Part shown: positions 1 to 9,112 of the stretch, one piece after another
Layout: each line of letters opens with the position of its first letter
Numbering within the stretch: the first letter of the stretch is position 1
Assembly (NCBI RefSeq): GCF_001412575.1
Contig: NZ_CP011834.1
Span: forward strand, 558,001 to 622,000
Origin: Limnohabitans sp. 103DPR2
GTDB taxonomy: Bacteria > Pseudomonadota > Gammaproteobacteria > Burkholderiales > Burkholderiaceae_C
Length of the DNA stretch: 64,000 nt
Direction of reading: 5' to 3'
Program-made: the position numbers and the translations under genes
The notes under the pieces: model-generated
The model's database searches: none
Seen by the model: only the letters and a program-made list of their open reading frames with translations
Told to the model about the DNA's origin: nothing

Positions 1-242
1 CTGCCCTCAGCCGTTTGCGTTAATGAGATGCCATCGTTCGCATTGCGAATAGCTGCGGAAATGCCGCGGATGTTGGCAGTCATACGTGTGCTGATGGCCA
101 GGCCAGCAGCGTCGTCTTTGGCGTTGTTGATGCGGATGCCGGTAGACAAGCGCTCCATTGCGGTATCTTGGGTCAAGCCAGTTTTACGCAAGGAACTTTG
201 AGCGGCCAATGCACTGATGTTTGTGTTAATAGATGTTGACAT
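1..242 (-). CDS. fliC: flagellin, N-terminal part (runs off the window)
   Basis: This is the amino end of a flagellin, the subunit of the flagellar filament secreted through the flagellar export apparatus. The reading begins [15 protein letters not shown] and continues through the flagellin D0/D1 hallmarks [21 protein letters not shown] and an NDGISL-type segment. About 80 codons lie in the window; the rest is outside. A GAAGGAG ribosome-binding site sits 7 bases before the ATG. A FliA-type promoter lies 70-95 bases upstream, so this is a late gene expressed after hook completion. Identification as flagellin is secure; whether it is the only flagellin cannot be seen. Confidence 0.95.
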   Translation of the reverse strand, partial: MSTSINTNISALAAQSSLRKTGLTQDTAMERLSTGIRINNAKDDAAGLAISTRMTANIRGISAAIRNANDGISLTQTAEG

Positions 243-309
243 GGATTTTCTCCTTCAGGGGTTTAAAACGAAGTTACAAGAAATCCAATTTGAAATCTTG
301 TTACTTGCT

Positions 310-336
310 GATTCGGTATCTGTAGAAATTACTTGA
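310..336 (-). promoter_or_regulatory. sigma-28 (FliA) promoter of the flagellin gene
   Basis: Read on the minus strand: TCAAGTAA, 11 bases, ACCGAATC. The 8-11-8 layout matches the sigma-28 consensus TAAAGTTT-N11-GCCGATAA, and the TCAAG form recurs before flaG, flgM, flgP and fliS in this window. Confidence 0.65.
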
Positions 337-377
337 GTGTGTTAATAGAAATAATGCAAAGTCTTTTTGTTATCACA

Positions 378-776
378 TCAAGCTCTTGCATTCAGTAACA
401 GGCCTTTGACCTTCTCAATGTTGTGCGCAACACGCACCACCACTTCATTGGGAATTTGCCGAACCACTTCACCGGTCTCTGCGCTGCGCACAGTGACCAC
501 GGGGCCGCCGACGGCCTCGTCAATCTGGAAACCCAGACCACGCTTTGTGGATGCCATTTGTTGATTGAGCATGCTCACAGCTTCTTGCAGGTTCTGCCTT
601 ACTTCTGAAGCATCAAACTTAATGGCCACTGGTTTAGGGGCTTGAACTTTGGGTGTTTCAGGAAGTTGAATGGCCGAACTGCCAGGTGCTTGTGAACTTG
701 CAGGCGCAGGGGCACTGGGCATGGCTACTGCAACGCCTGCACCCCCTCTAGCAATATTGCTGATTTCGGAAACCAT
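378..776 (-). CDS. flaG: FlaG family flagellar protein
   Basis: FlaG proteins are small cytoplasmic proteins of polar-flagellum loci that affect filament length; the exact biochemistry is unsettled. This 132-residue protein has an Ala/Pro-rich first half (about residues 15-50). It is followed by the conserved FlaG core: VSMLNQQMASTKRGLGFQID, then a VRSAETGEVVRQIPNE-type segment, near residues 67-118. The ATG at 776 follows a strong FliA-type promoter at 872-898. It lies between flagellin and fliD, the normal neighbourhood of flaG. It is a monocistronic late gene as far as can be seen. Confidence 0.9.
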   Translation of the reverse strand: MVSEISNIARGGAGVAVAMPSAPAPASSQAPGSSAIQLPETPKVQAPKPVAIKFDASEVRQNLQEAVSMLNQQMASTKRGLGFQIDEAVGGPVVTVRSAETGEVVRQIPNEVVVRVAHNIEKVKGLLLNARA

Positions 777-871
777 AGTTGTCCGTCCTTTTCTTCATAA
801 GCATGCTGAACATGCCGAATACCACCGGTCTCCTGCACCTAGAAAGTGTCAAGAGAAGTTCAGTGGTTGGT

Positions 872-898
872 GAATCGGCAGGCCTAAGCCAAACTTGA
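872..898 (-). promoter_or_regulatory. sigma-28 (FliA) promoter of flaG
   Basis: On the minus strand the site reads TCAAGTTT, 11 bases, GCCGATTC, the closest match in the window to TAAAGTTT-N11-GCCGATAA. The start of flaG is about 95 bases downstream. Confidence 0.75.
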
Positions 899-920
899 GG
901 ACGGATTTCAAGTTTTTTTG

Positions 921-944
921 AAAAAAAGGCTCTCCCAGAGGAGA
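921..944 (-). terminator. probable rho-independent terminator after fliD
   Basis: On the minus strand, just past the fliD stop, TCTCC-TCTG-GGAGA forms a short stem that is followed by CC and seven T. The stem is only about 5 base pairs, so the call is moderate. It would separate the flgJ-flgK-flgL-fliD run from the sigma-28 promoter of flaG. Confidence 0.5.
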
Positions 945-955
945 AAGAGGGCTAA

Positions 956-2845
956 TTATTGATTGGTGTAAGTGGCCATCATGCCGTCAAAGGTGCTCTT
1001 CAGGCTGGTTTGGAGGCTCTTCGATTGGCCCACCAACGAGTCCATATTGGCAAATTGTTTGTTGTATCGGGCCAAAAGGGCCGTCATGCGGGTGTCCAAG
1101 TCGGCCAGTTGCTTTTTGTAGTCCGAGATTTTGGTGGTCAGGTTGGTACTTTGGGTGGTCAACGCCGCCGTTGGGTCCAGCATTGCAGTCAGTTTTTTGA
1201 CGGCTTCGCCCGCGGTACCAGAGGGTAGTACGGAATATTTGCTTTGGTTTTCTCGGTTGCCAGTGACCAATGTGACCACATTGTCGTAATTTGTTTGCAA
1301 TGCGCTGTCGAGTTTGGTCTTGTCGATCGACAAAACGCCCTTTTGGTCAATGCTAAAGCCGATGTCTCTTAAAGCCGTTAAACCACCAGCGGGCGTGGTG
1401 GAATTGCTGGTGATCATTTGCCGAATTTGGCTGCGTACTGTGCTCACAATGGAGTTGCCCACCAAAGTGGCGCCGTAGGTGTCTACCGTGGACTTTGGAT
1501 CGGACACCACGCCCAGCATGGTGTTGGCATCGTTGTAGGCGGTGACCAATGCATCCAATTTACTGCTCACAGAGGATGTGTCTCTGGAGAACACCAAATT
1601 GGCCGGCACACCAGCGGTGGTGGTTGCCGTTAAATTCAAGGTGGTGCCAGCAATGGCGTCTGTGATCGTATTTTTGCTAGACGTCATGGCCATGCCGTCT
1701 ACATTGAAGCTTGCATCCTGGGCTGTCTGCAGTGTTTTGCCAAAGCTGATGCCAGACACTTCGCCTCCGCCAACGCCAGCTTTGAGGCTGGTCAAAGAGA
1801 ATGCATTGCTGGCGCCTGTTGAGCCAGTCACCATGATGCGGTAGGGCGTGGCAATGTTGCCTGTGTTGATCAGCTGAGCGGTAACGCCTAAATTGGCCGA
1901 ATTGATGGCGGCCACAATGCCTGCTGGCGTGGTTGCATCGGCCGCAATGGCAATGTTGTTGGCAAATTGCGAGCCGGTGGGTGTTGCAATATCGGCTGCG
2001 TTGTTGGCTGTGGAAGTGAGGGTCAGCACCCCGTTGTTGTTCACACCAGAAGAGTAGCCCGTAGCAAATTTTCCTGAAAATGTGCCGTAGGTGGCCAAGG
2101 CATCGCTGTTGATGGATGCTGCTGTTACACCGCCTGCAGCCACTGCGGCGACAGTGGTAGTGTCCAGTTGGTCGTACAACTCACCCACTTCAGATGCGCT
2201 CAAAGACTTGTTGGCAGTCAGGGTCAAACCATTCACCGTTACCGTATCGCCTTTGTTCATGGCTTTGAAGGTGATGGTGGACGTTGACAGCGCATTGTTG
2301 CCCAAGCTGAAAACTTTGGTAGGCGTTGGATCAATGCTGTTTTTTAGAACCAGGCTGAAAGCTGCGCCTCCATTCACCTGGGACAGAGGTGTAGCAAAAC
2401 CCGGCACGTTGTCTGCCGAGATGCTTCTTTGTTGTTGCGCCAGCTGCGTGACGGCAATGGTGTGACTGCCTGTTGTGGCCGTGGCTGTGGTAGTCACGTT
2501 GACGGCCGAAGGTTGGCTATTTTGCGGCACCAAGGTGTTGAAGGAACTTTGGTTCTTCAGGTTGCTGAATGCAGTTTGCAAATCGCCCAGCACAAATTTG
2601 ATGGCGGCATAACCAGAAATACTGCCTTCTGCTTTGGTGACTTTGGTATTGATTTCTGCCTGGCGAGGTGCTTTTTCTGCCTCTACCAAACTGTTGGCCA
2701 AAGAGTTGACATCAACCCCCGAGCCCGAGCCCAAAGAGCTGACCAGTTTTGCGGCGGCCGATTTGGCCGCAGCATTGCCAGTGGGGGTGCCACTGCTTGT
2801 TGCCGATGTTGCAGCCGTCGTGCTAGAGGTCGTAGCCGTTACCAT
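956..2845 (-). CDS. fliD: flagellar filament cap protein FliD (HAP2)
   Basis: FliD caps the distal end of the growing filament and folds flagellin monomers. The 629-residue protein is longer than the roughly 470-residue enterobacterial protein, as is common where the variable D2/D3 domains are enlarged. The N-terminal domain shows VSSLGSGSGVDVNSLANSLVEAE (residues about 36-58), the typical FliD signature. The C-terminal helical part ends with coiled-coil segments around KISDYKKQLADLDTRMTALL. The Thr/Ala-rich first 30 residues are unusual but in frame with the start ATG. It follows flgL by 17 bases, so the two are probably co-transcribed. Confidence 0.95.
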   Translation of the reverse strand: MVTATTSSTTAATSATSSGTPTGNAAAKSAAAKLVSSLGSGSGVDVNSLANSLVEAEKAPRQAEINTKVTKAEGSISGYAAIKFVLGDLQTAFSNLKNQSSFNTLVPQNSQPSAVNVTTTATATTGSHTIAVTQLAQQQRSISADNVPGFATPLSQVNGGAAFSLVLKNSIDPTPTKVFSLGNNALSTSTITFKAMNKGDTVTVNGLTLTANKSLSASEVGELYDQLDTTTVAAVAAGGVTAASINSDALATYGTFSGKFATGYSSGVNNNGVLTLTSTANNAADIATPTGSQFANNIAIAADATTPAGIVAAINSANLGVTAQLINTGNIATPYRIMVTGSTGASNAFSLTSLKAGVGGGEVSGISFGKTLQTAQDASFNVDGMAMTSSKNTITDAIAGTTLNLTATTTAGVPANLVFSRDTSSVSSKLDALVTAYNDANTMLGVVSDPKSTVDTYGATLVGNSIVSTVRSQIRQMITSNSTTPAGGLTALRDIGFSIDQKGVLSIDKTKLDSALQTNYDNVVTLVTGNRENQSKYSVLPSGTAGEAVKKLTAMLDPTAALTTQSTNLTTKISDYKKQLADLDTRMTALLARYNKQFANMDSLVGQSKSLQTSLKSTFDGMMATYTNQ

Positions 2846-2862
2846 GGTTTATGCCGCTACTT

Positions 2863-3786
2863 TTATTTGATGTAGTTGAACAAGTTCAACTGACTCACCT
2901 TGGCAAAGCTGGCTTGCGCCGCTTCCAAGCTCATCATCTGTTGGTTCATTTTGGTAATAGCGCTGGCGTAGTCCAAGTCTTCAATGGACGATAAAGTGGT
3001 TTTCAAGTTTAAGGTGGTGTCTTCAATCACCGAGCTTTGTTGGTCCACTACATTCAAGTTGGTGCCAATGTTGGCACGTGCCAAACTAACACCTTGCATC
3101 AAATCGTCCAGCTCACCCACACCTCTCCGAATATCGGGGCCTTTACTCGTGTTCAATCCGGTAATCAGGTTGTCCATCACTTGAAAGAAGCCAATCCCGC
3201 TGGTTTTGCCATCGGCATCGGTACGCGCTACCGGCACAAATGCATCGGTGCCAGTTCGGTTCACGGGAATGCTGCGCTGATCGCCCACACGGACGTTCAT
3301 ACGAGTTTGGTCGCCTCGGTATTCAGGGCTGCCGTTGGGAGTTTCAACAAAAGCGGGTTGCTTCACACGACTGCCAGCAAACAAATAATTGCCATTGCTG
3401 TCTTTGGTGTTGGCCAAGCTCAGTATTTGGTCGCGCAGGGCCTGCATTTCTGTGGCCAAAGCTTTGCGATCACCTGCGTTCAAGGTGTCGTTGGCGCCTT
3501 GAACTGCTATTTCTTTGGCACGTACAAGCAAATCACTCACGCTTTGCAGGGTGCTGTCTTCGCCTTGCAAGCGTGCTTTGATGGTGTTCAAGGAGCTTTG
3601 GTAGCTGTCTTGTTTGTTCAAAATAGATTTCAAACGCTGAATGGTGGCGGCCTGGTTGGGCGCGTCGCTGGCGTTGATGATTTGTTTGCCCTGCGCCAAT
3701 TGCGCTTGCGATTGGGTCAGCTGTGATTGCACGTTGCTCATTTGCGATGAGCCGCGGTCAAACAAAAGGTGGGTTGAAATTTTCAT
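2863..3786 (-). CDS. flgL: flagellar hook-filament junction protein FlgL (HAP3)
   Basis: FlgL forms the second junction ring between hook and filament. The 307-residue protein begins MKISTHLLFDRGSSQM, a typical FlgL/flagellin-like N-terminus, followed by a conserved helical segment with ISNDPEQA-like ASDAPNQAATI near residues 41-51. It ends in a flagellin-like C-terminal helix (MMSLEAAQASFAKVSQLNLFNYI). Length is close to the family norm of about 310. It sits 22 bases after flgK and 17 bases before fliD in one direction. These junction proteins are secreted by the flagellar type III system with the FlgN chaperone, also encoded here. Confidence 0.95.
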   Translation of the reverse strand: MKISTHLLFDRGSSQMSNVQSQLTQSQAQLAQGKQIINASDAPNQAATIQRLKSILNKQDSYQSSLNTIKARLQGEDSTLQSVSDLLVRAKEIAVQGANDTLNAGDRKALATEMQALRDQILSLANTKDSNGNYLFAGSRVKQPAFVETPNGSPEYRGDQTRMNVRVGDQRSIPVNRTGTDAFVPVARTDADGKTSGIGFFQVMDNLITGLNTSKGPDIRRGVGELDDLMQGVSLARANIGTNLNVVDQQSSVIEDTTLNLKTTLSSIEDLDYASAITKMNQQMMSLEAAQASFAKVSQLNLFNYIK

Positions 3787-3808
3787 GATGTTTTAGCTTT
3801 CACGCACT

Positions 3809-6580
3809 TCAACGAACTTGTAGCACGCTGTCAAACAGCTGGCTGGCCACTTGCAAAATTTTGGCGGCGGCTTGGTAGGCTTGTTGATAGCGCACCAGGT
3901 CGGCGGCTTCTTCGTCCAGGCTCACACCCGACACTTGGTCGCGCGCTGTGACAGCTTGGTCGTACACCACTTTCAGGGCCGATTGCGAGATGGTGGCTTG
4001 GCGGGCAATGTTGCCCAAGTCGTTCACGTTGTCGATGTACGACGCTGCAAATGTTTTGCCGCCACCCATCGCTGGTTTGGATTCCAAGTCGATCAGCTGC
4101 AACATGTTTTCGTTGTTGCCAGTGCCGTCTTTGTTGCCGTCAATGGTAAAAACGTCGCCAGCCTTGGGTGGGCTGGAAAATGAAATTTGCACACCTTGGT
4201 ACGAGAAGGCTGGCTCTAATACGTTGGGATCAAATGTGCGTCTGGCCACCACGGTACCAGTGCTTTCGTCTGTGATCGTAAACTGTGTGTTGGTCTCAAA
4301 CTTAACCTGCAGAGGTTTGCTGCGCAAAGCTTCTTTAGGATCAACAGGCTTGCCGCTGTATGTGGCGGCAATTCTGGATTCGCCTGTGCCGGTTACAAAC
4401 ACCAGCAAATCTTCGTTGGGCGAGCCTTTGATGTAGGCGCCAGTTCTAAAACCCAGTTTGCCCAGGTCAGCGGGTGTACCCTTGGCAAAGCCCAGCTCGA
4501 TGGGGGTGTCAACGCCCTCAACCAAGCTGCGTGAAATGCTCACGCTGCCGCCATAGGCACCTGCTTTCATGCCCAGTGCATTGGGTGTGGCGGCACTGTC
4601 AATCACAATGTCTTTGCCTTCATTGCCTGTGGTGTTGGTCAGTACCAATTCACCGTTGTCGGCCATATAAGCACGGATTTGGGTGTTGAGGCTTTGCGCA
4701 TTGATGGCGGCCACCAAAGCTGCAGGACTGGTGATGCCAGTGGGCACAGTGGTAATGGCTGTAAAGCCTGCAGCATTGCCACTCTTGAGCGACAAAGGCA
4801 AATCAAGTCGCAGTTGGCTGGCTGGCACTCGCACTTGGTTGTTGGCTGTGGCCGTAATGCCAGATGCGCCTGCGGCTTGAATCCAAGTGGCCATGTCGGA
4901 GGCTTGCAAGGTGCCTGAAGCCGCTGTCAAGGGTCCTAATTCAACACCATTGATGTTGAACAGTGCACCGTCGATGCGCGTCAATCCCGTTTGAATGCGA
5001 CCGCCTTCTAGCAAGGCTGGCAAGTTGGTACTCGCCAAAGGTGGATGCTTCTCTGGATCGGTTTGGGTCATGTCCCATTGCATCTGCTTGCGCAAGTCTG
5101 CACGGGCGCCATAAAACACGCTCAAATCTTTGTAGCTTTCGGTGCCGTTCACATTCAGGTAAGCACTGCTGTAACCTGCATTGGCTTCAAAGCCATTGGC
5201 GGTGGTCATCACCTGGCCTTGCAAGGTGCTGTCGATGGCTGCGCCAATGATTTGTCGACCATCGCGCGTGAAGACCTGAAGCTGTTGACCTAGATCGGCC
5301 TCACCCATGAACACTGCAACGTTTTGCATGCCATTGGGAATGGTGGCCACCGCAGTAAAAGGCTTGCTGGCAATGGTGCGAGTTAACACGCCGGCGGCTT
5401 CGCTGGGGTTGTTCACCAACACGTCGCTGATCTGCTTGGGGCCAGCATAGTTGGGCGGCACATACAAAATGCCTGCATCCGCACTGCCCGTGTTGTTGGG
5501 CGCTTCAATGACGCGAAATTGTGCAGCTGCTGCAACTTTCAAAGCATCATCAAAGGCGACGTTGACGGTGCCTGCAGCGCCAACGCCTGCTTTGTCGATG
5601 GTGAACAGTGCCGTGCCTTTGTTGCCATAAGCATCAATGCCGGCGGTGTGAATAGCGTTCACTTCTTTCACAAAGTTGCTGGCCAATGTGTCAAGTGAGC
5701 TTCGGCTGCTCCCTAACACTTGTTCACGGAAGCTCATGATGCCGGCCAACTTGCCGCCGCTCAAACCGGTCAGGGGTGTGGCTGCGCCATAGGGGTCTAG
5801 GACCAGGCTGACTTTTTCTGGGGCAGCCGAATTAAAGTCGGTGCCCAACATGTAAGACTTGATACCATCCACCACCACATCGCGCGACAGCGAGGGGCCA
5901 AGGCTCACGGTGACAGAACCGTTTTCTGCAAAGAAGGTGTTGATGTGGGCGTAGCTAGACAGATCTTTCAGCAGCACATCGCGCTGATCGAGCAGGTCGG
6001 CGGGTTGCAAGCTGGCAGATTTTTGCTTGGTCAACTGTGTGTTGACCTCGGCCAATTGCTTGAAGATGGTGTTCATCGAATTGGCGTAGCTTTTCACAGC
6101 CTCGTCCGTTTCGTTTTGAATCAGGTCAAGCTGGGAAGAAAGTTCGCCAAAGCGCGCGGCCAAGTTAGACGAGTCGCGCAAGAAGCTGCCACGCATCACG
6201 GTGGAGGCGGGGTCGGACGAGAGGTCGCGGGCTGCATTGAAGAATTGGTCGAGGGCGCCACTGAGGCCCATCGAGTTGCTGCCCATGATGTCAATCACAC
6301 GATTGGCATAGTTCACCATGGGTTCTTGGCTGCTCAATTCACTGTTGCTGTTGCGCAGGTTGGCTTCTGCAAAGGTGTCGTATTGCCGCTTGACGGTGTC
6401 TACCGTGACACCCGTACCCAAATACACCGTACCCACTTTGGCCACAGGGTTGGCCGCCATGACCACTTCTTGGCGTGAGTAGCCGTCCGTCGAAACGTTG
6501 GCAATGTTGTTGGACACGGTGCCCAGCGCACGTTGGTACGACTGGACCGCATTGGAGGCGACGCTGACTAAGTCGGTCAT
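3809..6580 (-). CDS. flgK: flagellar hook-associated protein FlgK (HAP1), enlarged
   Basis: FlgK forms the first junction ring on the hook. The N-terminus MTDLVSVASNAVQSYQRALGT with SNNIANVSTDGYSRQEVV (residues about 22-40) is the rod/hook/HAP helix motif. The C-terminus (SGVSLDEEAADLVRYQQAYQ, then AKILQVASQLFDSVL) is diagnostic of FlgK. At 923 residues it is much longer than the about 550-residue enterobacterial protein; the extra length lies in the middle. The ATG overlaps the flgJ stop by four bases, indicating translational coupling. Confidence 0.95.
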   Translation of the reverse strand: MTDLVSVASNAVQSYQRALGTVSNNIANVSTDGYSRQEVVMAANPVAKVGTVYLGTGVTVDTVKRQYDTFAEANLRNSNSELSSQEPMVNYANRVIDIMGSNSMGLSGALDQFFNAARDLSSDPASTVMRGSFLRDSSNLAARFGELSSQLDLIQNETDEAVKSYANSMNTIFKQLAEVNTQLTKQKSASLQPADLLDQRDVLLKDLSSYAHINTFFAENGSVTVSLGPSLSRDVVVDGIKSYMLGTDFNSAAPEKVSLVLDPYGAATPLTGLSGGKLAGIMSFREQVLGSSRSSLDTLASNFVKEVNAIHTAGIDAYGNKGTALFTIDKAGVGAAGTVNVAFDDALKVAAAAQFRVIEAPNNTGSADAGILYVPPNYAGPKQISDVLVNNPSEAAGVLTRTIASKPFTAVATIPNGMQNVAVFMGEADLGQQLQVFTRDGRQIIGAAIDSTLQGQVMTTANGFEANAGYSSAYLNVNGTESYKDLSVFYGARADLRKQMQWDMTQTDPEKHPPLASTNLPALLEGGRIQTGLTRIDGALFNINGVELGPLTAASGTLQASDMATWIQAAGASGITATANNQVRVPASQLRLDLPLSLKSGNAAGFTAITTVPTGITSPAALVAAINAQSLNTQIRAYMADNGELVLTNTTGNEGKDIVIDSAATPNALGMKAGAYGGSVSISRSLVEGVDTPIELGFAKGTPADLGKLGFRTGAYIKGSPNEDLLVFVTGTGESRIAATYSGKPVDPKEALRSKPLQVKFETNTQFTITDESTGTVVARRTFDPNVLEPAFSYQGVQISFSSPPKAGDVFTIDGNKDGTGNNENMLQLIDLESKPAMGGGKTFAASYIDNVNDLGNIARQATISQSALKVVYDQAVTARDQVSGVSLDEEAADLVRYQQAYQAAAKILQVASQLFDSVLQVR

Positions 6581-7092
6581 GTGCCACCCCCGTTAATGGG
6601 TTTGGGTGGCAAATTCAAAGGCAAAAATTGCGCTTTAGGCAAGGGGATACCACCAGGTTTGTCGCTCAGCTTGTCCATGGACATGCCCATGGACTTGGGA
6701 TTGAGGGCCATGCCTTTGGCAACGGCATTGAAAGCGGCAGGATCTTGCCGCTGTTTCAAAATATCGGCCGTAGTGGCAATGTTGGCTTGCTGTTGTTCTA
6801 AGTTCTTCACCAGCATGTCGGCCAGGCCCATGCTGTTCTTTTTGGCCAGCTGCACCGAGACTTCTTTGTCAAACATGCCCTGGAAGGTGTCCATGGTGCT
6901 CGACTCAGACAGCTCGCTCTTCTCAATGGAGTCGCGCATGGACTTCATCATCATCTGCAGAAACAAGGCTTCAAACTGTTGCGCGGTTTCCTTGATGGCA
7001 CTCTTGGCATCGGTACGTGCCTGTCCCTTCAACTGACCTAGACCGTCAAAGTCGAGGTAGGAGTTGGGGGCGGGAGTGCTGATGGCGTCCAT
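6577..7092 (-). CDS. flgJ: flagellar rod-cap protein FlgJ, single-domain form
   Basis: FlgJ caps the growing rod in the periplasm. Only the rod-binding domain is present: AIKETAQQFEALFLQMMMKSMRD (about residues 31-53) and a TFQGMFDKEVSVQLAKKNSMGLADML segment. The 171-residue length leaves no room for the C-terminal glucosaminidase domain that gives the gammaproteobacterial protein about 310-400 residues. The peptidoglycan-cutting function is probably supplied by the LysM/lytic transglycosylase at 15419-16588. It overlaps flgK by four bases. A sigma-54 promoter match lies 48-62 bases upstream, so flgJ probably starts the flgJ-flgK-flgL-fliD transcript. Confidence 0.92.
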   Translation of the reverse strand: MDAISTPAPNSYLDFDGLGQLKGQARTDAKSAIKETAQQFEALFLQMMMKSMRDSIEKSELSESSTMDTFQGMFDKEVSVQLAKKNSMGLADMLVKNLEQQQANIATTADILKQRQDPAAFNAVAKGMALNPKSMGMSMDKLSDKPGGIPLPKAQFLPLNLPPKPINGGGT

Positions 7093-7127
7093 GATGTGCT
7101 TTGTGAAGTGCTGTAAAGGTCAATGAA

Positions 7128-7139
7128 TGATCTAGATCA
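7128..7139. repeat. perfect 12-base palindrome at the flgJ promoter
   Basis: TGATCTAGATCA is its own reverse complement. It lies directly downstream of the TTGC element of the sigma-54 match, covering about -11 to +1 of the predicted flgJ transcript. It could be an operator or could be chance. Confidence 0.4.
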
Positions 7140-7154
7140 GCAAATCTTGTGCCA
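7140..7154 (-). promoter_or_regulatory. sigma-54 promoter of the flgJ-flgK-flgL-fliD run
   Basis: On the minus strand the site reads TGGCACAAGATTTGC followed by T. It carries the invariant GG and GC doublets with the correct 10-base interval and 14 of the 15 consensus-defined or free positions; one mismatch (A for G after TGGCAC). Predicted transcription start is near 7128, about 36 bases before the flgJ ATG. Confidence 0.65.
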
Positions 7155-7190
7155 GTGTGGGTGTCGTTCTATTGCCGGTGTGCATGTGCT

Positions 7191-8339
7191 TTAAATCACG
7201 ATCAATTCGGCGCGCAAGCTGCCAGAACTTTTGAGCGCTTCTAAAATGGCAATCAACGAGGATGGCGAGGCGCCGACTTGGTTCACAGCGTCCACAATTT
7301 GTCGCAGGTCCACACCGGGTTGGAACAAGAACATGGGTTTGTTCGCTTCCGTCACGGTCACGTCTGCGTTTTGTACGGCAGCGGTTTGACCTTGACTGAA
7401 GGCACCAGGTTGAGACACTTCATTGGTGGCTGCGATCGAGACAGAGATGGAGCCGTGGGTAACTGCAGCTGCAGTCACGCGAACATTGCGGCTGATGACC
7501 ACCGTGCCCGTTTTGGCATTGACCACCACGCGGGCTGTGGGCTCGCCTGGCATCACGTCCATGTTTTCAATCATGCTCATGAAGGCCACGCGTTGCGTTA
7601 AATCTTGAGGCGCTTGCAAGGTAATGGACACACCGTCCAAGGCGCGTGCCACATCGTTGCCAAAGCGGCCGTTGATGGCATTCACAATGGCGTTGGTGGT
7701 GGTGAAGTCGCTTTCGCGCACGTTCAACACAATGCGATCGGCTTTGTCGAATGGGTTGTCAACCACGCGCTCTACGGTGGCACCAGAAGGAATGCGCGCC
7801 GCAGTGGGAACGCCAATGGTGACCTTGGAGCCTGCAGCAGCGGCGTCAATGCCGGTGGCTGTGAGTGAGCCTTGGGCTAAAGCATAGATTTCGCCATCCA
7901 CGCCGCGCAAGCTGCTCAGCAGCAAGGTGCCACCGCGAAGGTTGCTGGCTTTGCCGATGGCTGACACGTTAACATCAATTTTTTGACCAGGCTTTGCAAA
8001 GCCTGGCAGCTCGGCAGTCACCATCACAGCGGCCACGTTTTTAATGTCAACTTTGCCGCCGCTGGTGGCGGTTTCAAAGTCGGACAAAGGACCTTCCAAG
8101 CTCACACCCAAACGGTTGAGCAAGGTTTTCATGCTTTGTGCGGTGAACGACACATCTGCGCCGTCACCCGTGCCCTGCAAGCCCACCACCAAACCGTAAC
8201 CAATCAATTGGTTAGAGCGCATGGCGGCCACGCTGGTCAGATCTTTGATGCGGTCTGCAAAAGCGCTGGTGCAACTGAGCGATAGCACCAATGCAAGTGC
8301 AGTCCATGGGGCAGTCCAGAGGCGGGCAATTTTTTTCAT
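7191..8339 (-). CDS. flgI: flagellar P-ring protein FlgI
   Basis: FlgI polymerises in the periplasm, around the rod in the peptidoglycan layer, to form the P-ring. The 382-residue protein has a Sec signal peptide (about residues 1-28, ending in a CTSAFA-like cleavage site). The mature start is DRIKDLTSVAAMRSNQLIGYG, followed by VVGLQGTGDGA, which are FlgI hallmarks. The C-terminus (LFQPGVDLRQIVDAVNQVGAS, then ILEALKSSGSLRAELIVI) is also typical. Length matches the family. It lies between flgH and flgJ in the normal order. Confidence 0.97.
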   Translation of the reverse strand: MKKIARLWTAPWTALALVLSLSCTSAFADRIKDLTSVAAMRSNQLIGYGLVVGLQGTGDGADVSFTAQSMKTLLNRLGVSLEGPLSDFETATSGGKVDIKNVAAVMVTAELPGFAKPGQKIDVNVSAIGKASNLRGGTLLLSSLRGVDGEIYALAQGSLTATGIDAAAAGSKVTIGVPTAARIPSGATVERVVDNPFDKADRIVLNVRESDFTTTNAIVNAINGRFGNDVARALDGVSITLQAPQDLTQRVAFMSMIENMDVMPGEPTARVVVNAKTGTVVISRNVRVTAAAVTHGSISVSIAATNEVSQPGAFSQGQTAAVQNADVTVTEANKPMFLFQPGVDLRQIVDAVNQVGASPSSLIAILEALKSSGSLRAELIVI

Positions 8340-8369
8340 AGGGTGCTCAATGTTTCAAAGTGCCTGTGT

Positions 8370-9101
8370 TTAGAAAGGCCAGAGTTTCAGCAGGGCACTG
8401 GTGCCCCAGCCAGCGCGAGTGGCATTTGCCAAGTCGCCTGTGCCGCGGTATGCAATTTGTGCGTTGGCCAAGCGACGAGATTGAACCGTGTTGTTGGGCG
8501 CAACGTCTTCTGGTCGGATGATGCCGGCCACTTGAATCACTTCAGAGCCTTCGGTCAATGCCAATTGTTTTTCGCCGCGCAACACCAAGTTGCCGTTGGG
8601 CATTACTTCCACCACAGCCACAGCCACCGAGCCACTTAAGCTGGCTTGTTGATCTGCTGCGCCGGTGCCTTTGTTGGACACAGAGCCGCCTGTCAGATTG
8701 ATGCCCTTCATAAAGCCACCCAAACCTGCGCCATAGTTTTGCAAACCTGTGGGCACCAAGGTATTGGAAGAGTCACGTGTGATGGTGCCGTTTTGGGTGC
8801 GAGCTGCTTGGGTGGACTCGTTCAACAAAACAGTGATGACATCACCCACTTGGAAGTTACGACCTTTGCCAAACCAGCTGTCGCTTTGGCGGCCCACATA
8901 AATGGCGCCAGTTGCCATGGTTTCGCGAGCGCTTTGAACGGGATAAACCGGTTCGAACTGAGGCGAATGCGTCATGGCCTGAGGTGGCATAACACTGGTG
9001 CAAGCTGTGAGGGCCCCAGCCAACAACACACTGCCCAAGACAGCGGCGCGGCGGCCGTAGGCGTGGCAAAGAGACTGAGCAGAAGTTGCAAGCAAGTTCA
9101 T
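8370..9101 (-). CDS. flgH: flagellar L-ring lipoprotein FlgH
   Basis: FlgH forms the L-ring bushing in the outer membrane. The 243-residue protein has a lipoprotein signal ending in a lipobox (ALTAC, Cys about residue 34). The mature region contains GAIYVGRQSDSWFGKGRNFQ, then VGDVITVLLNEST, and ends with GWGTSALLKLWPF, all typical of FlgH. The signal peptide is somewhat long; a downstream start is not obvious. It is 11 bases downstream of flgG and 30 bases upstream of flgI. Confidence 0.96.
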   Translation of the reverse strand: MNLLATSAQSLCHAYGRRAAVLGSVLLAGALTACTSVMPPQAMTHSPQFEPVYPVQSARETMATGAIYVGRQSDSWFGKGRNFQVGDVITVLLNESTQAARTQNGTITRDSSNTLVPTGLQNYGAGLGGFMKGINLTGGSVSNKGTGAADQQASLSGSVAVAVVEVMPNGNLVLRGEKQLALTEGSEVIQVAGIIRPEDVAPNNTVQSRRLANAQIAYRGTGDLANATRAGWGTSALLKLWPF

Positions 9102-9112
9102 GAGGATTTACC

